Part shown: piece after piece, positions 27,947 to 36,450 of the stretch | Layout of the letters: the number at the start of each line of letters is the position of its first letter | Numbering within the stretch: the stretch's first letter is position 1 | DNA from: Alphaproteobacteria bacterium | GTDB taxonomy: Bacteria > Pseudomonadota > Alphaproteobacteria > Rhizobiales > Aestuariivirgaceae | Assembly (NCBI GenBank): GCA_024640405.1 | Contig: JAHEFB010000013.1 | Coordinates: 27,643 to 91,642, forward strand | DNA length: 64,000 bases | Direction: 5' to 3' | The notes under the pieces: model-generated | What the model was told of the DNA's origin: nothing | Databases searched by the model: none | Seen by the model: the letters and a program-made list of their open reading frames with translations, nothing else | Program-made: the position numbers and the translations under genes

Positions 27947-29140
27947 ATGGAACAACTAGCGGCCTGGGCCTGCTATCCTGGCAATTCACGCGGCAGGTTC
28001 ATTGATGAACACGATGCGGCCGGCCGCTCGCCATTTCAGCGTGACCGTGACCGCATTATTCACTCAGCAGCGTTCAGACGACTGAAGCACAAGACCCAGG
28101 TTTTTGTCTATCACGAGGGTGATCATTATCGCACACGACTGACCCATTCGCTGGAAGTGGCTCAGGTGGCCCGGTCCATAGCTCGCGCCCTGCGCCTGGA
28201 CGAAGATCTTACCGAAGCGCTGTCGTTGGCACATGATCTGGGCCATACGCCGTTTGGTCATGCAGGAGAGCGGGAGTTGGACAGTTGCATGGCGGATAAC
28301 GGAGGATTTGATCATAACGCACAGGCACTGCGCATTGTTACCAGACTTGAGCGCCGGTATGCGGCTTTTGACGGTTTAAATCTGACATGGGAAACGCTTG
28401 AGGGGCTGGTTAAACACAACGGCCCTGTTCTTGATGCCAAAGGCCGGCCGGCCGGACGTTATGCAGAAACCGGTTTGCCGCATGCGATGTTGGAATTTGC
28501 CCAAAATCATAACCTGCACCTGGACAGTTATGCGTCCGCAGAGGCACAGGTTGCGGCAATTTCCGATGACATCGCCTATAATGCGCATGACATTGATGAC
28601 GGATTGCGGGCGGGGCTTTTTGATGTGAAGGCGCTGCGGGATACGGCAATCGCCGGCAGGGCAGTTCGTGAGGTCGAGGACATGTGGCCCGGACTGGATC
28701 GGCATCGCCTGATTCATGAAACTGTCAGGCGTGTCATTTCCTGGATGATCTACGATGTTATCGCGCAAACCCAGGCCAATGCGACTGCAAATGCCGTCGA
28801 CAGCGCCGATGCTGTTCGAGGATCGAAGACTGCTATCGTGGATTTCTCAACGCAAATGACACAAAACAATACGGATTTGCAGGGTTTTCTGGCCCAGCAC
28901 ATGTACAAACATGACAAAGTCAATGCGATCATGCGCCGGGCTCGACGGGTGATAAGGGATTTGTTCGAAGCCTATAGAAGTGATCCCGAGCAATTGCCCG
29001 GCGATTGGCGGGAACATGGCTACTCGCGCGGAGACAGTCGTCAGGCCCGGCAGATTTGTGACTTTATTGCCGGCATGACTGATCGTTACGCCCTGGATGA
29101 ACACAAGCGGTTGTTTGACCTTGATCCGCTTTTCCGTTAA
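27947..29140 (+). CDS. dgt: dGTPase-like HD phosphohydrolase
   Basis: 397 residues. HD-domain metal ligands are visible: His67 in THSLEVAQVAR, His96/Asp97 in AHDLGHTPFGH, and a later Asp in ISDDIAYNAHDIDDG. The start RSPFQRDRDRIIHSAAFRRLKHKTQVF is diagnostic of the dGTP triphosphohydrolase-like family. It hydrolyses dNTPs to deoxynucleoside plus triphosphate and so controls nucleotide pools. The length fits the shorter type 2 subfamily rather than E. coli Dgt. Confidence 0.94.
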   Translation: MEQLAAWACYPGNSRGRFIDEHDAAGRSPFQRDRDRIIHSAAFRRLKHKTQVFVYHEGDHYRTRLTHSLEVAQVARSIARALRLDEDLTEALSLAHDLGHTPFGHAGERELDSCMADNGGFDHNAQALRIVTRLERRYAAFDGLNLTWETLEGLVKHNGPVLDAKGRPAGRYAETGLPHAMLEFAQNHNLHLDSYASAEAQVAAISDDIAYNAHDIDDGLRAGLFDVKALRDTAIAGRAVREVEDMWPGLDRHRLIHETVRRVISWMIYDVIAQTQANATANAVDSADAVRGSKTAIVDFSTQMTQNNTDLQGFLAQHMYKHDKVNAIMRRARRVIRDLFEAYRSDPEQLPGDWREHGYSRGDSRQARQICDFIAGMTDRYALDEHKRLFDLDPLFR

Positions 29141-29203
29141 GCCCCGCGCGGCACATCCGGTAATCCGGATGCAGGCAAAACTCACAGCACACCGCCGGAC
29201 AAG

Positions 29204-30955
29204 ATGAACCCGTTTAACCATTTCAAGACCATACTCGACAGAACGCTCCTTGACCTTGTTGATGATGGCCTGCTGCCTGAGGGCGTAGATACCGCCAAAG
29301 TGGTTGTCGAACCGCCCAGAGATGCGGCACATGGTGACATTACCACCAATGCGGCCATGGTTCTGGCCAAGCCTGCCGGCAAGCCGCCGCGTGAAATAGC
29401 AGGGCATTTGTGCAAGGCGCTGGCGGCGCATAAGGACGTAGCATCGGCGGATATTGCCGGTCCGGGATTTGTCAACCTTCGAATTTCCAAGGCCTTCTGG
29501 CCCGGTTTCATTCGCTCGGTGCTGGCCGCCGGTGAAAAGTTTGCCGAATCGACCATAGGGCAGGGGCGCTCTGTCAATGTGGAGTATGTCTCCGCAAACC
29601 CTACCGGGCCGTTGCACGTAGGCCATTGCCGGGGCGCTGTATTTGGCGACGCGCTGGCCAATCTGCTGGCGGCAACCGGTCATGACGTCTCGAGGGAATA
29701 TTACACAAACGACGCTGGCAGCCAGATCGACACCCTCGGTGACAGCGTCTATCTGCGTTACCTCGAGGCCCTGGGCGAAGACACAGGCGAAATTCCGGCC
29801 GGATTGTATCCCGGTGACTATCTGGTGCCGATCGGCAAGGCGCTTGCCAGCGAGTTCGGGGATCAACTCAAGAAAATGGATACGGCACTGCGCAAGTCAT
29901 TGATCAAGGACCGCGCCATATCCGCAATGATGGATTTGATACGAAGTGACCTTGGCTTACTGGGTATTCATCAGGACGTATTTTTTTCCGAGAGAATACT
30001 GCATGAAAACGGGAAGATAGCCGAAACAGTTCAGACCATGCGCGATGCCGGCCTGGTTTTTGAGGGCCGTATTCCTCCTCCCAAGGGACAGTTGCCGGAA
30101 GACTGGGAAGATCGCGAACAGACATTGTTCAGGGCGACACAGTTTGGCGACGACATCGACCGTCCATTGATGAAATCAGATGGCAGTTTCACCTATTTCG
30201 CAGCTGACGTAGCCTATGCTCGCGACAAGATTGAGCGCGGGTTCAACGAGCTGGTATTTGTTCTGGGCGCAGATCATGGCGGGTATGTGAAACGGCTGAA
30301 AGCCGTTACCAGGGCGCTGTCGCAAAACCAGGTAACCGCTGACGTATTGCTGTGTCAGCTGGTCCGCCTCTTCCGAGGTGGTGAACCCGTCAAAATGTCA
30401 AAGCGCGCAGGTGAGTTCGTCACTTTGCGTGAAGTCGTTGATGAAGTTGGTGCGGACGTCTTGCGCTTCATGATGTTGACACGCAAGAATGACGCGCCGC
30501 TGGACTTCGATTTTCAGAAGGTCACGGAACAATCACGGGACAACCCGGTATGGTATGTTCAGTATGCTCACGCGCGTATCGGCTCAGCTTTTGCCAAGGC
30601 CAAACTCGAAGCCGCCGAGGCGGCCAGTGATCTGTCGGATGTCAGCGAAAAATCGCTGCTTCTGCTGGATGATGAGACCGAACAGCGAATCATCGCGCTG
30701 GTCGCCGGGTGGCCTCGTGCCGTCGAATTGGCCGCGGCCAATCGTGAACCTCACAGGTTGGCGTTCTATCTATATGAAGTTGCAGCAGAATTTCATTCGT
30801 ATTACAACAAGGGCAAAGATCAGCCGCAATTAAGATTTATTTTGCCTAATCAGGTGCATCTTACGCAAGCACGTCTCGCCTTGTTGCAAATGATCCGCTA
30901 TACTTTATCTAGTGGGCTTAACATCTTGGGCGTAAGACCTGTCGATGAGATGTAA
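29204..30955 (+). CDS. argS: Arginyl-tRNA synthetase
   Basis: 583-residue class I synthetase. The HIGH motif is HVGH at residues 138-141 in NPTGPLHVGHCRG, and the KMSK-type signature is VKMSKRAGEFVTL near residue 395. The N-terminal Add1 domain and C-terminal DALR anticodon-binding domain are present. It follows dgt by 63 bp and precedes the SPOR gene by 18 bp, the usual Rhizobiales order. Confidence 0.97.
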   Translation: MNPFNHFKTILDRTLLDLVDDGLLPEGVDTAKVVVEPPRDAAHGDITTNAAMVLAKPAGKPPREIAGHLCKALAAHKDVASADIAGPGFVNLRISKAFWPGFIRSVLAAGEKFAESTIGQGRSVNVEYVSANPTGPLHVGHCRGAVFGDALANLLAATGHDVSREYYTNDAGSQIDTLGDSVYLRYLEALGEDTGEIPAGLYPGDYLVPIGKALASEFGDQLKKMDTALRKSLIKDRAISAMMDLIRSDLGLLGIHQDVFFSERILHENGKIAETVQTMRDAGLVFEGRIPPPKGQLPEDWEDREQTLFRATQFGDDIDRPLMKSDGSFTYFAADVAYARDKIERGFNELVFVLGADHGGYVKRLKAVTRALSQNQVTADVLLCQLVRLFRGGEPVKMSKRAGEFVTLREVVDEVGADVLRFMMLTRKNDAPLDFDFQKVTEQSRDNPVWYVQYAHARIGSAFAKAKLEAAEAASDLSDVSEKSLLLLDDETEQRIIALVAGWPRAVELAAANREPHRLAFYLYEVAAEFHSYYNKGKDQPQLRFILPNQVHLTQARLALLQMIRYTLSSGLNILGVRPVDEM

Positions 30956-30973
30956 GGGTTTGATGGGAACTGG

Positions 30974-33355
30974 ATGGATCAAGAATCAAATAGCAAACCG
31001 GGAAGTCGCGGCAGTTGGCGTGATCGGCTTGGCATTAGCGACGACAGCAAGGTAAAACCAGAGGCGGCTGCAAAACCGGTGGAAACACCAGCGAAGCCGG
31101 TTGACGGCGGGCAGCCGAAGGTGGTGTCCAAGCCGGCCCCCATGGCACCGCGTCCTGGAGCGGCTGCCAAAGCGCCTCTTCGAGTCAATACTGCTCCAAC
31201 AGAAGATACCGCGGCTCAGGAAAAACCCAAGACCGCTTCCGAACGGCCGCAGGCTCAGGTGGCAAGCGGCGCGAAGGACGATGCCTTCGCCGAACGGTTG
31301 CGGCAGCACCGGGCAGCTGCTGAAGAGGCTGTAAAAAAACGCAGTGTGTCTTCCAACCTGGACAAGTTCTCGTTCGCCAAGAAGGAAGTCGAAAACGCAC
31401 GGGCAGAGTCTACACCGGCAAAACAGCCTGCTGCCAGACCGGCATTAGCCACTGTTGCAAAACCAGCCGCGCCGCCGGCACCTGCGCGGTCGCCAGCGCC
31501 TGTACGGCCACCGGCCCCGCTGGCGACGCCGATCAGCCAGCCGTCTACGGCGCCAATACGGCGCCAGCCGCCGCTGCAACCGGTCAGGCCTCCCGGAGCA
31601 GGTGGCATTCCTGCGCCAGCGCCAAGGCAGAACCCATATACACCTCAGCCTTCTCCGCATGGCCAGCCGCCGTTTGGTCAACCGCAGCAGCCTCCACCAG
31701 CCTATCGGCCTCAGGCACGATATTCGCCTCCGCCCGGCCCGCGGCCACAGCCGTATCAGGGATACGCACCGCAGGGAGCGGATCCTTATGGGCGTGGCGG
31801 CTACAATGCCCCGAGGCCGCCGATGCCACAGCCGGCACCTGGTCATGGGCATCGGTTTGCTCCGCCTTCCGGTGAACAGGATCTGTTTGAAGACAATGGA
31901 TACCGACCGGCAGCGCCTCTTGGACGGCCTACTGCGGCGCCGGCACGCAGTGAGCCGCTGCGGCCGGATTTTGACGATCCTTATGATGACAACCGGGAGT
32001 ATGGCGGTCGTACTGCCAACGAGTATTCCCAGGCCTATCGCGAGTATGACGACGAGGACTACGAAGAAGAAGAACCTCGCGGTTGGGGCGGCTTGATAAT
32101 GGTTATCCTCGCCTTGTTGACTATTGGAGCGATCGCAGCAGGATTGATCTACTGGTACATGCAGCAGAAAACCCCTGTTGGTGGAGCATCAACCGGCGAA
32201 GTGCCTGTCATCAGCGCGCCTGAAAAACCTGTCAAGGCAGAGCCGGAATCCACCGTCAATCCGCCCGCTTCGGCCCCTGCCCAGGGGAAGAAGCTGATTT
32301 ACGATCGTATCCTGGGAAACGGTAGTGCCAACGAACCGGAAAGAATTGTTCCGCGTGAGGAAACACCGCAAGCGCCTGCTGCCGAAAGCAGCGGGGATAG
32401 TGATTTCCTTCCGTTGCCATTGCCGCCTCCACCTCAGACCCAGGGTTCCCTGACGCCCGAGAACGCCGGGCCCGACCCTGCGCAGCGGTCAGCCCGCGCG
32501 GCGGCGCAAGAAATTGAAACACAAGAAGCCGCCGGGAGCGAACCGGCGGCTTCTGCCGTTTTACCGCCGCCACCGGCGTCTTTCGCGCAACCTGACCCAC
32601 AACCGTTTCAACAGGCTGATCAGAGCGGTTCAATTACACAGCCTCCAATTCCGCCCAGAAAACCGAGAAACCTGGTGGCGTCGGTGCAACGGGCACCGGC
32701 AACACAATTTCGTCCCGTGCTGCAGCCAACGCCGGCTCCGGGCGCCACCCAGCAGTTGAACGCACCGATAGATTTGCAACAACAGGCGGCAATCGTGAAC
32801 CCGCAGGTACAGGCTCCGGTGAGCAACCGGATACCACCTCCCGCCCCGGAACCGACGGTGACGCAAAATCGTGGGGCGTCAAGGGATGATGATCCGCTTT
32901 CAGGACTGCGTGCGCCGTTAAATTCGGGCGGCCAGCCAGCCCGGCAACAGGTACCTGAGGCATTCCAGCAGCAACGCTCTGCCGCAGTGACCCCTGCGCC
33001 CCTGCCAATTCCGCAAACGCAACAACCGATTACCTCGCAGTCGTTGCAATCGTTTTCTCCTCCCCCAGCCAGTCAAAATCAACCGGCACCATCCACAACG
33101 GGTTCCGGTTATGTGGTGCAGCTTGCTGCCTACCGGTCTGAACAGGAAGCGCTGGGACAGTACCAGCAACTGCGGTCGCGGCACCGCAATATAATCGGCG
33201 ATCTGCCACCGGCAGTTCAGCAGACCAATCTTGGCGCCAGCGGCACGTTCTATCGCCTCGGAATGGGCCCGATGCAATCAAAACGGGCTGCTACCGAAAT
33301 GTGCAACAAACTGATTGCAGCCGGAGAACGCGATTGCCTGGTACGTCGGCGCTAG
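30974..33355 (+). CDS. SPOR-domain membrane protein with long Pro-rich regions
   Basis: 793 residues. A cytoplasmic N-terminal half rich in Pro/Ala/Gln (about 1-365) is followed by an acidic stretch, one transmembrane helix (about 373-393), a Pro-rich periplasmic linker and a C-terminal SPOR domain (about 711-793, start GYVVQLAAY). SPOR domains bind denuded septal peptidoglycan, so a role at division sites is likely. The single-pass topology puts the SPOR domain in the periplasm. The TAG stop at 33353-33355 lies within a CTAG that borders the inverted-repeat element downstream. In relatives nagZ-scpAB normally follows, but not here. Confidence 0.9.
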   Translation: MDQESNSKPGSRGSWRDRLGISDDSKVKPEAAAKPVETPAKPVDGGQPKVVSKPAPMAPRPGAAAKAPLRVNTAPTEDTAAQEKPKTASERPQAQVASGAKDDAFAERLRQHRAAAEEAVKKRSVSSNLDKFSFAKKEVENARAESTPAKQPAARPALATVAKPAAPPAPARSPAPVRPPAPLATPISQPSTAPIRRQPPLQPVRPPGAGGIPAPAPRQNPYTPQPSPHGQPPFGQPQQPPPAYRPQARYSPPPGPRPQPYQGYAPQGADPYGRGGYNAPRPPMPQPAPGHGHRFAPPSGEQDLFEDNGYRPAAPLGRPTAAPARSEPLRPDFDDPYDDNREYGGRTANEYSQAYREYDDEDYEEEEPRGWGGLIMVILALLTIGAIAAGLIYWYMQQKTPVGGASTGEVPVISAPEKPVKAEPESTVNPPASAPAQGKKLIYDRILGNGSANEPERIVPREETPQAPAAESSGDSDFLPLPLPPPPQTQGSLTPENAGPDPAQRSARAAAQEIETQEAAGSEPAASAVLPPPPASFAQPDPQPFQQADQSGSITQPPIPPRKPRNLVASVQRAPATQFRPVLQPTPAPGATQQLNAPIDLQQQAAIVNPQVQAPVSNRIPPPAPEPTVTQNRGASRDDDPLSGLRAPLNSGGQPARQQVPEAFQQQRSAAVTPAPLPIPQTQQPITSQSLQSFSPPPASQNQPAPSTTGSGYVVQLAAYRSEQEALGQYQQLRSRHRNIIGDLPPAVQQTNLGASGTFYRLGMGPMQSKRAATEMCNKLIAAGERDCLVRRR

Positions 33356-33622
33356 GGTCAGAACCCATTAATCTTAAGCAATTCTGTTTGAAGTAAAACA
33401 GTCGAATGATGTTGAAAAAGCGCAAGACAAGGCTTTTTGCCTTTTCGAGCATTTTTCGACTTCAGGCAGGTGTTTTCCTTCAAACCCGAACGGCGGGGTC
33501 TATTTTGCCGCTGACATCGTTGAAAGGTTTTGAAAACCGGACGATTTCCTTCGACCTTTCGCCTCGTCAGAAGCAAAATATCCTCCCGCAGAGTGGATAA
33601 GATTAATGGGTCCTGACCCTAG
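33352..33622. mobile_element. MITE-like non-autonomous element with 25-bp terminal inverted repeats and CTAG ends
   Basis: The left end (33352-33376) and the reverse complement of the right end (33598-33622) match over 25 bp with one mismatch; both start CTAGGGTCAG and continue ACCCATTAATCTTA after the variable base. CTAG at each end is the probable target duplication, leaving an element of about 263 bp. The interior has no credible gene (short frames at 33358-33576 minus and 33406-33600 plus look fortuitous) and includes a small AAGGC/GCCTT hairpin. A CTAG target is typical of IS5-type elements, so an IS5-family transposase may mobilise it. The left CTAG contains the stop codon of the SPOR gene. 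Confidence 0.8.
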
Positions 33623-33742
33623 TGTCTTTGCTCGGCAACGGACTTCGACGATCTTGCGACACTTGAGACTATTTGGTTCCCGCACCTCTCTCTTTTGATC
33701 CCGGCCCGCATATGCTAGATTCATACAGCGGGGGAGAGATTT

Positions 33743-33755
33743 ATCCGTAACGGAT
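33743..33755. promoter_or_regulatory. Short palindrome upstream of the ABM-like gene
   Basis: ATCCGT-A-ACGGAT is a perfect 13-bp palindrome just before the AAAGGGAAG ribosome site of the next gene. It could be an operator or a hairpin in the leader. No regulator is adjacent, so this is only a candidate. Confidence 0.3.
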
Positions 33756-33771
33756 TAAAGGGAAGCAGCAC

Positions 33772-34059
33772 ATGTTCGCTCGTATTACACACTACAAAAT
33801 GAAGCCTGAGACGACCGATTCCGCGATTGCCAAGCTAAATAGTCTGAAGGACGATATCATGGCCCTTCCCGGTATGGTTCACTTTGTCAACACGATGAAC
33901 AGCGACGGATCAGGTTGTGTTGTTTCCCTGGTCGAAAGCCGGGAAGTTTCAGACGCAAATCAGGAGTCAGTGGCCAGGATATGGGCGGCATTTGCAGACC
34001 ATCTTGAGGGCATACCTGAAGGCCACGGTTTCGATGTTATTGCCAACTGGAGCAAGTAA
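33772..34059 (+). CDS. Small ABM-like (dimeric alpha/beta barrel) protein
   Basis: 95 residues starting MFARITHYKMKPE, with a pattern of beta strand, helix (SAIAKLNSLKDDIM), strand (GMVHFVNTMN) and strand (GCVVSLVES). This resembles antibiotic-biosynthesis-monooxygenase-like dimeric barrels. No catalytic residues can be assigned. A good AGGGAAG ribosome site lies before the ATG. It stands alone between the MITE-like element and an S74-domain fragment. Confidence 0.7.
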   Translation: MFARITHYKMKPETTDSAIAKLNSLKDDIMALPGMVHFVNTMNSDGSGCVVSLVESREVSDANQESVARIWAAFADHLEGIPEGHGFDVIANWSK

Positions 34060-34188
34060 GCGCAAATCTTCAACACAACATTGTCGTCACGTGGCAGCAC
34101 AGTAATCGTGACTATCTCGACCGGCAGGTGAATTTGCCCCTTTTGGTGTGGCAAAAAAAGTCACAGATTTGGAGATTCTGTGTCTTGA

Positions 34189-34494
34189 GTGTGTTCTTTA
34201 CTCGCGCCTGCTCGGGCCTGGGCTTGTAGTGGCGGTGGAGAAAGTTTGATATCTGACCGCCGCCTGAAGACCGACATCACCAGCCTTGGTGAAACGGTTG
34301 AAGGCATCAAGCTGTATAGCTGGAAATATCAGAATGATCCGGCCACCATCTGGGTCGGCGTCATGGCACAGGATCTTGAAACCAGCCATCCAGAAGCCCT
34401 TGTAGTCAGCACAGACGGATATTACCGCGTGAACTACGCGACACTGGGAGTTCAAATGATGACCCTGGACCAGTGGAACGCAAGGTTGCTTTGA
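34189..34494 (+). CDS. Orphan S74 (tail-fibre intramolecular chaperone) domain protein, probably N-terminally decayed
   Basis: 101 residues from a GTG that directly follows an in-frame stop. SDRRLKTDITSLG, LYSWKYQ, VGVMAQDLETSHPEAL and YYRVNYATLG are the hallmark motifs of Peptidase_S74 chaperone domains, which end phage tail spikes and also occur alone in Rhizobiales. The upstream codons (LLAPARAWACSGG) look like the end of a signal peptide whose start is missing, suggesting N-terminal erosion. Whether it is translated is uncertain. A good terminator follows 52 bp after its stop, which argues for past or present expression. Confidence 0.6.
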   Translation: MCSLLAPARAWACSGGGESLISDRRLKTDITSLGETVEGIKLYSWKYQNDPATIWVGVMAQDLETSHPEALVVSTDGYYRVNYATLGVQMMTLDQWNARLL

Positions 34495-34546
34495 GCCGAT
34501 CTATTGGTTGAACATCTGATTTCAGCAATGGAATGAACATTCTCAG

Positions 34547-34578
34547 CGGCTCCATGGAAACATGGGGCCGTTTTGCTT
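34547..34578 (+). terminator. Intrinsic terminator after the S74-domain gene
   Basis: A 10-bp stem CGGCTCCATG / CATGGGGCCG (one G-T pair) closes a GAAA loop and is followed by TTTTGCTT. This is a textbook rho-independent terminator for plus-strand transcripts. Confidence 0.75.
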
Positions 34579-34746
34579 ATCAACTCGAGTATCCGCACAC
34601 GAGGTTTGGTTCCTCAGGTTGAGGGGCCAAAGGGCGGGCAAACTTGCAGACCATGAGCAAAACATCTGTTGTAGGGTGAAATGAGGAGTAAAGATGCTTT
34701 CGAATACGAAAATATCTTTAGTATCAAATGTTTACATGATCAACAA

Positions 34747-34834
34747 TGGCGGAGGGGGAGGGATTCGAACCCCCGGGACCGTGAAGCCCAACGGTTTTCA
34801 AGACCGCCGCATTCGACCACTCTGCCACCCCTCC
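34747..34834 (-). tRNA. tRNA-Ser (anticodon TGA)
   Basis: 88 nt on the minus strand. The acceptor GGAGGGG pairs with CCCCTCC, followed by discriminator G and an encoded CCA. The anticodon loop reads CTTGAAA, giving anticodon TGA for UCA/UCG-type serine codons. A long variable arm (about positions 45-60) and the T-arm GGTTCGAATCC confirm a class II serine tRNA. Confidence 0.96.
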
Positions 34835-35026
34835 GCAGGAGCTTTATGCATTCATGATGACCAATGCCAGATGAAGGGTTTAATCTCGCCGGTGATTGTG
34901 TGCAAGACCAATAGGAAAAATTAAATTGGCCGACGTTTTCATCATCCGTTCATCATGGTTGTCCTACTGTGGCCACAGATCGGTCGTAGGGGATTGATCA
35001 AAGTGATTTTGGATGGTTCGAATACG

Positions 35027-35458
35027 ATGAAGACTAACATATGCCTTGCTATGCTGTTGCTCGTGGCCAGCGTTCAAACAGTTCTGGCACAGCCTGCGCA
35101 ACGGGCTTTGGGAATATGGGCTGACGAGGATGGCCAATCCAATATAGAAATCGCCCAGTGCGGCGGGTATCTGTGCGGCCGGCTGGTCTGGCTCAAGGAA
35201 CCCTACAATGCCAACGGCCGTCCCAAGACCGATATCCACAACCCTGATGCGGCGCAGCGGAACCGGCCATTGCTGGGAATGACGATCATCAGCGGCTTGC
35301 AGCCGAATGACGATACTCAACTCAAGGGCCAGGTTTACAACGCGGAAGACGGCAAAGTGTATGAGCTCTATCTGAAACCCCGGCGCACCACCATGGACGT
35401 GGAGGGTTGTTTTGCGTTTTTCCTTTGCGGATCACAGGTCTGGACGCGGGTTCAGTAG
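35027..35458 (+). CDS. Secreted DUF2147 protein
   Basis: 143 residues from the ATG at 35027, giving a signal peptide (KTNICLAMLLLVASVQTVLA) and a DUF2147 domain: GIWADEDGQSNIEI, CGGYLCGRLVWLKEP and the C-terminal LCGSQVWTR. DUF2147 is a lipocalin-like periplasmic domain of unknown ligand, with two conserved cysteine pairs. The frame is open 24 codons further upstream, but only the internal start yields a signal peptide. Confidence 0.85.
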   Translation: MKTNICLAMLLLVASVQTVLAQPAQRALGIWADEDGQSNIEIAQCGGYLCGRLVWLKEPYNANGRPKTDIHNPDAAQRNRPLLGMTIISGLQPNDDTQLKGQVYNAEDGKVYELYLKPRRTTMDVEGCFAFFLCGSQVWTRVQ

Positions 35459-35550
35459 TGAATGAGGGACAATCCGGATGTAGCGGTCTGGCCAAAGCAG
35501 AACAACGTATGCCATAAAGCGACATCTTGGAAATTGCCCCTGGGGGAGTG

Positions 35551-36444
35551 ATGAGAGTGTTCAGGAAATTTACAATTACTATCTGTGCAGTGCTGGTGAC
35601 CGGTTTGCATGCGCCTCACTCCTGGTCACAGTTTGCGCCAGAAACCTCTACGGAGGCCGTGCAGGAGCCGGAATCAACCGGACCCACATTGCAGGAAAAA
35701 CTCGAACTGGCGCGGGCCGGGGACGTAGACACCCAGATATCACTGGCCAGAGATTATCTGACAGGAGACAATGGTACGCCCAGGCAACCGGTTGATGCGG
35801 CCAGATGGTTGACTGCAGCGTCGGAAAAGGGCAATGCCGAGGCCCAGTTCCTGTTGGCAAACCTCCTGCGTGAAGGTGCCAAAGGTCTGAAGGCCAACAA
35901 GAAAAACGCCGTAACTCTATATGCAAGCGCCGCAGACAAGGGACATGCGGAAGCCGCCTACTGGGCAGGTGATGCCTATCTCTATGGCAACGGCGTCAAG
36001 GAAGCACCCACCAAGGCCGTTGAGTATTATGGCAAGGCGGCAAATCTCGGCCACGCAGCATCCAAAAACAATCTGGGTTTGTTGTATCTGCAGGGCAAAG
36101 GCGTTGACCGGGATCTGAGAACAGCCTTTCAGTTGTTCAGTGATACTGCCAAGACCGGCGATTCCTGGGGCCAGAACAACCTTGGCGGCATGTATGAAAT
36201 GGGCTGGGGCACGGTAAAAAACACCGATACGGCGCTCGCCCTGTACGAACAGTCGGCCTCGGCAGGGAACGTGCACGGTTCCAGTAATCTGATACGGCTC
36301 AGAGCTGTACTGGGCGTGGTGGTGGAAGTGGAGCAGGTGAAGCAAGTGCCAACCGAAACACCATCACCTGATGTCGTATCGGAACCGGAAGCAGACCAAT
36401 CTCCGGAAGATGCCGAACAGTCGAACGCAGCCACAGCCAACTAG
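35551..36444 (+). CDS. Secreted Sel1-repeat protein
   Basis: 297 residues from the ATG at 35551, which has a strong GGGGGAG four bases upstream; a TTG at 35527 is also in frame. A signal peptide (about 1-27) precedes at least five Sel1-like repeats with motifs such as AQFLLANLLREGAKGLKAN, AAYWAGDAYLYGNGV and NNLGLLYLQGKGV. An acidic tail follows. It probably scaffolds protein contacts in the periplasm. It is the second Sel1 protein in the window (the other is at 24217) and ends 6 bp before the convergent MmgE/PrpD gene. Confidence 0.83.
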   Translation: MRVFRKFTITICAVLVTGLHAPHSWSQFAPETSTEAVQEPESTGPTLQEKLELARAGDVDTQISLARDYLTGDNGTPRQPVDAARWLTAASEKGNAEAQFLLANLLREGAKGLKANKKNAVTLYASAADKGHAEAAYWAGDAYLYGNGVKEAPTKAVEYYGKAANLGHAASKNNLGLLYLQGKGVDRDLRTAFQLFSDTAKTGDSWGQNNLGGMYEMGWGTVKNTDTALALYEQSASAGNVHGSSNLIRLRAVLGVVVEVEQVKQVPTETPSPDVVSEPEADQSPEDAEQSNAATAN

Positions 36445-36450
36445 AAGCGT

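Noticed and set aside
31455..32096. 213-residue frame inside the SPOR gene
   Set aside because: An Arg/His-rich shadow of the Pro/Gln-rich region in another frame; the SPOR protein is clearly the real product.
33406..33600. Small frame inside the inverted-repeat element
   Set aside because: It shows no transposase or known motif; the element appears non-coding.
33352..33622. The element as a deleted copy of the IS at the right edge
   Set aside because: The terminal repeats differ (GGTCAGAACCC versus GCTGTGGTGACG); only the CTAG target is shared.
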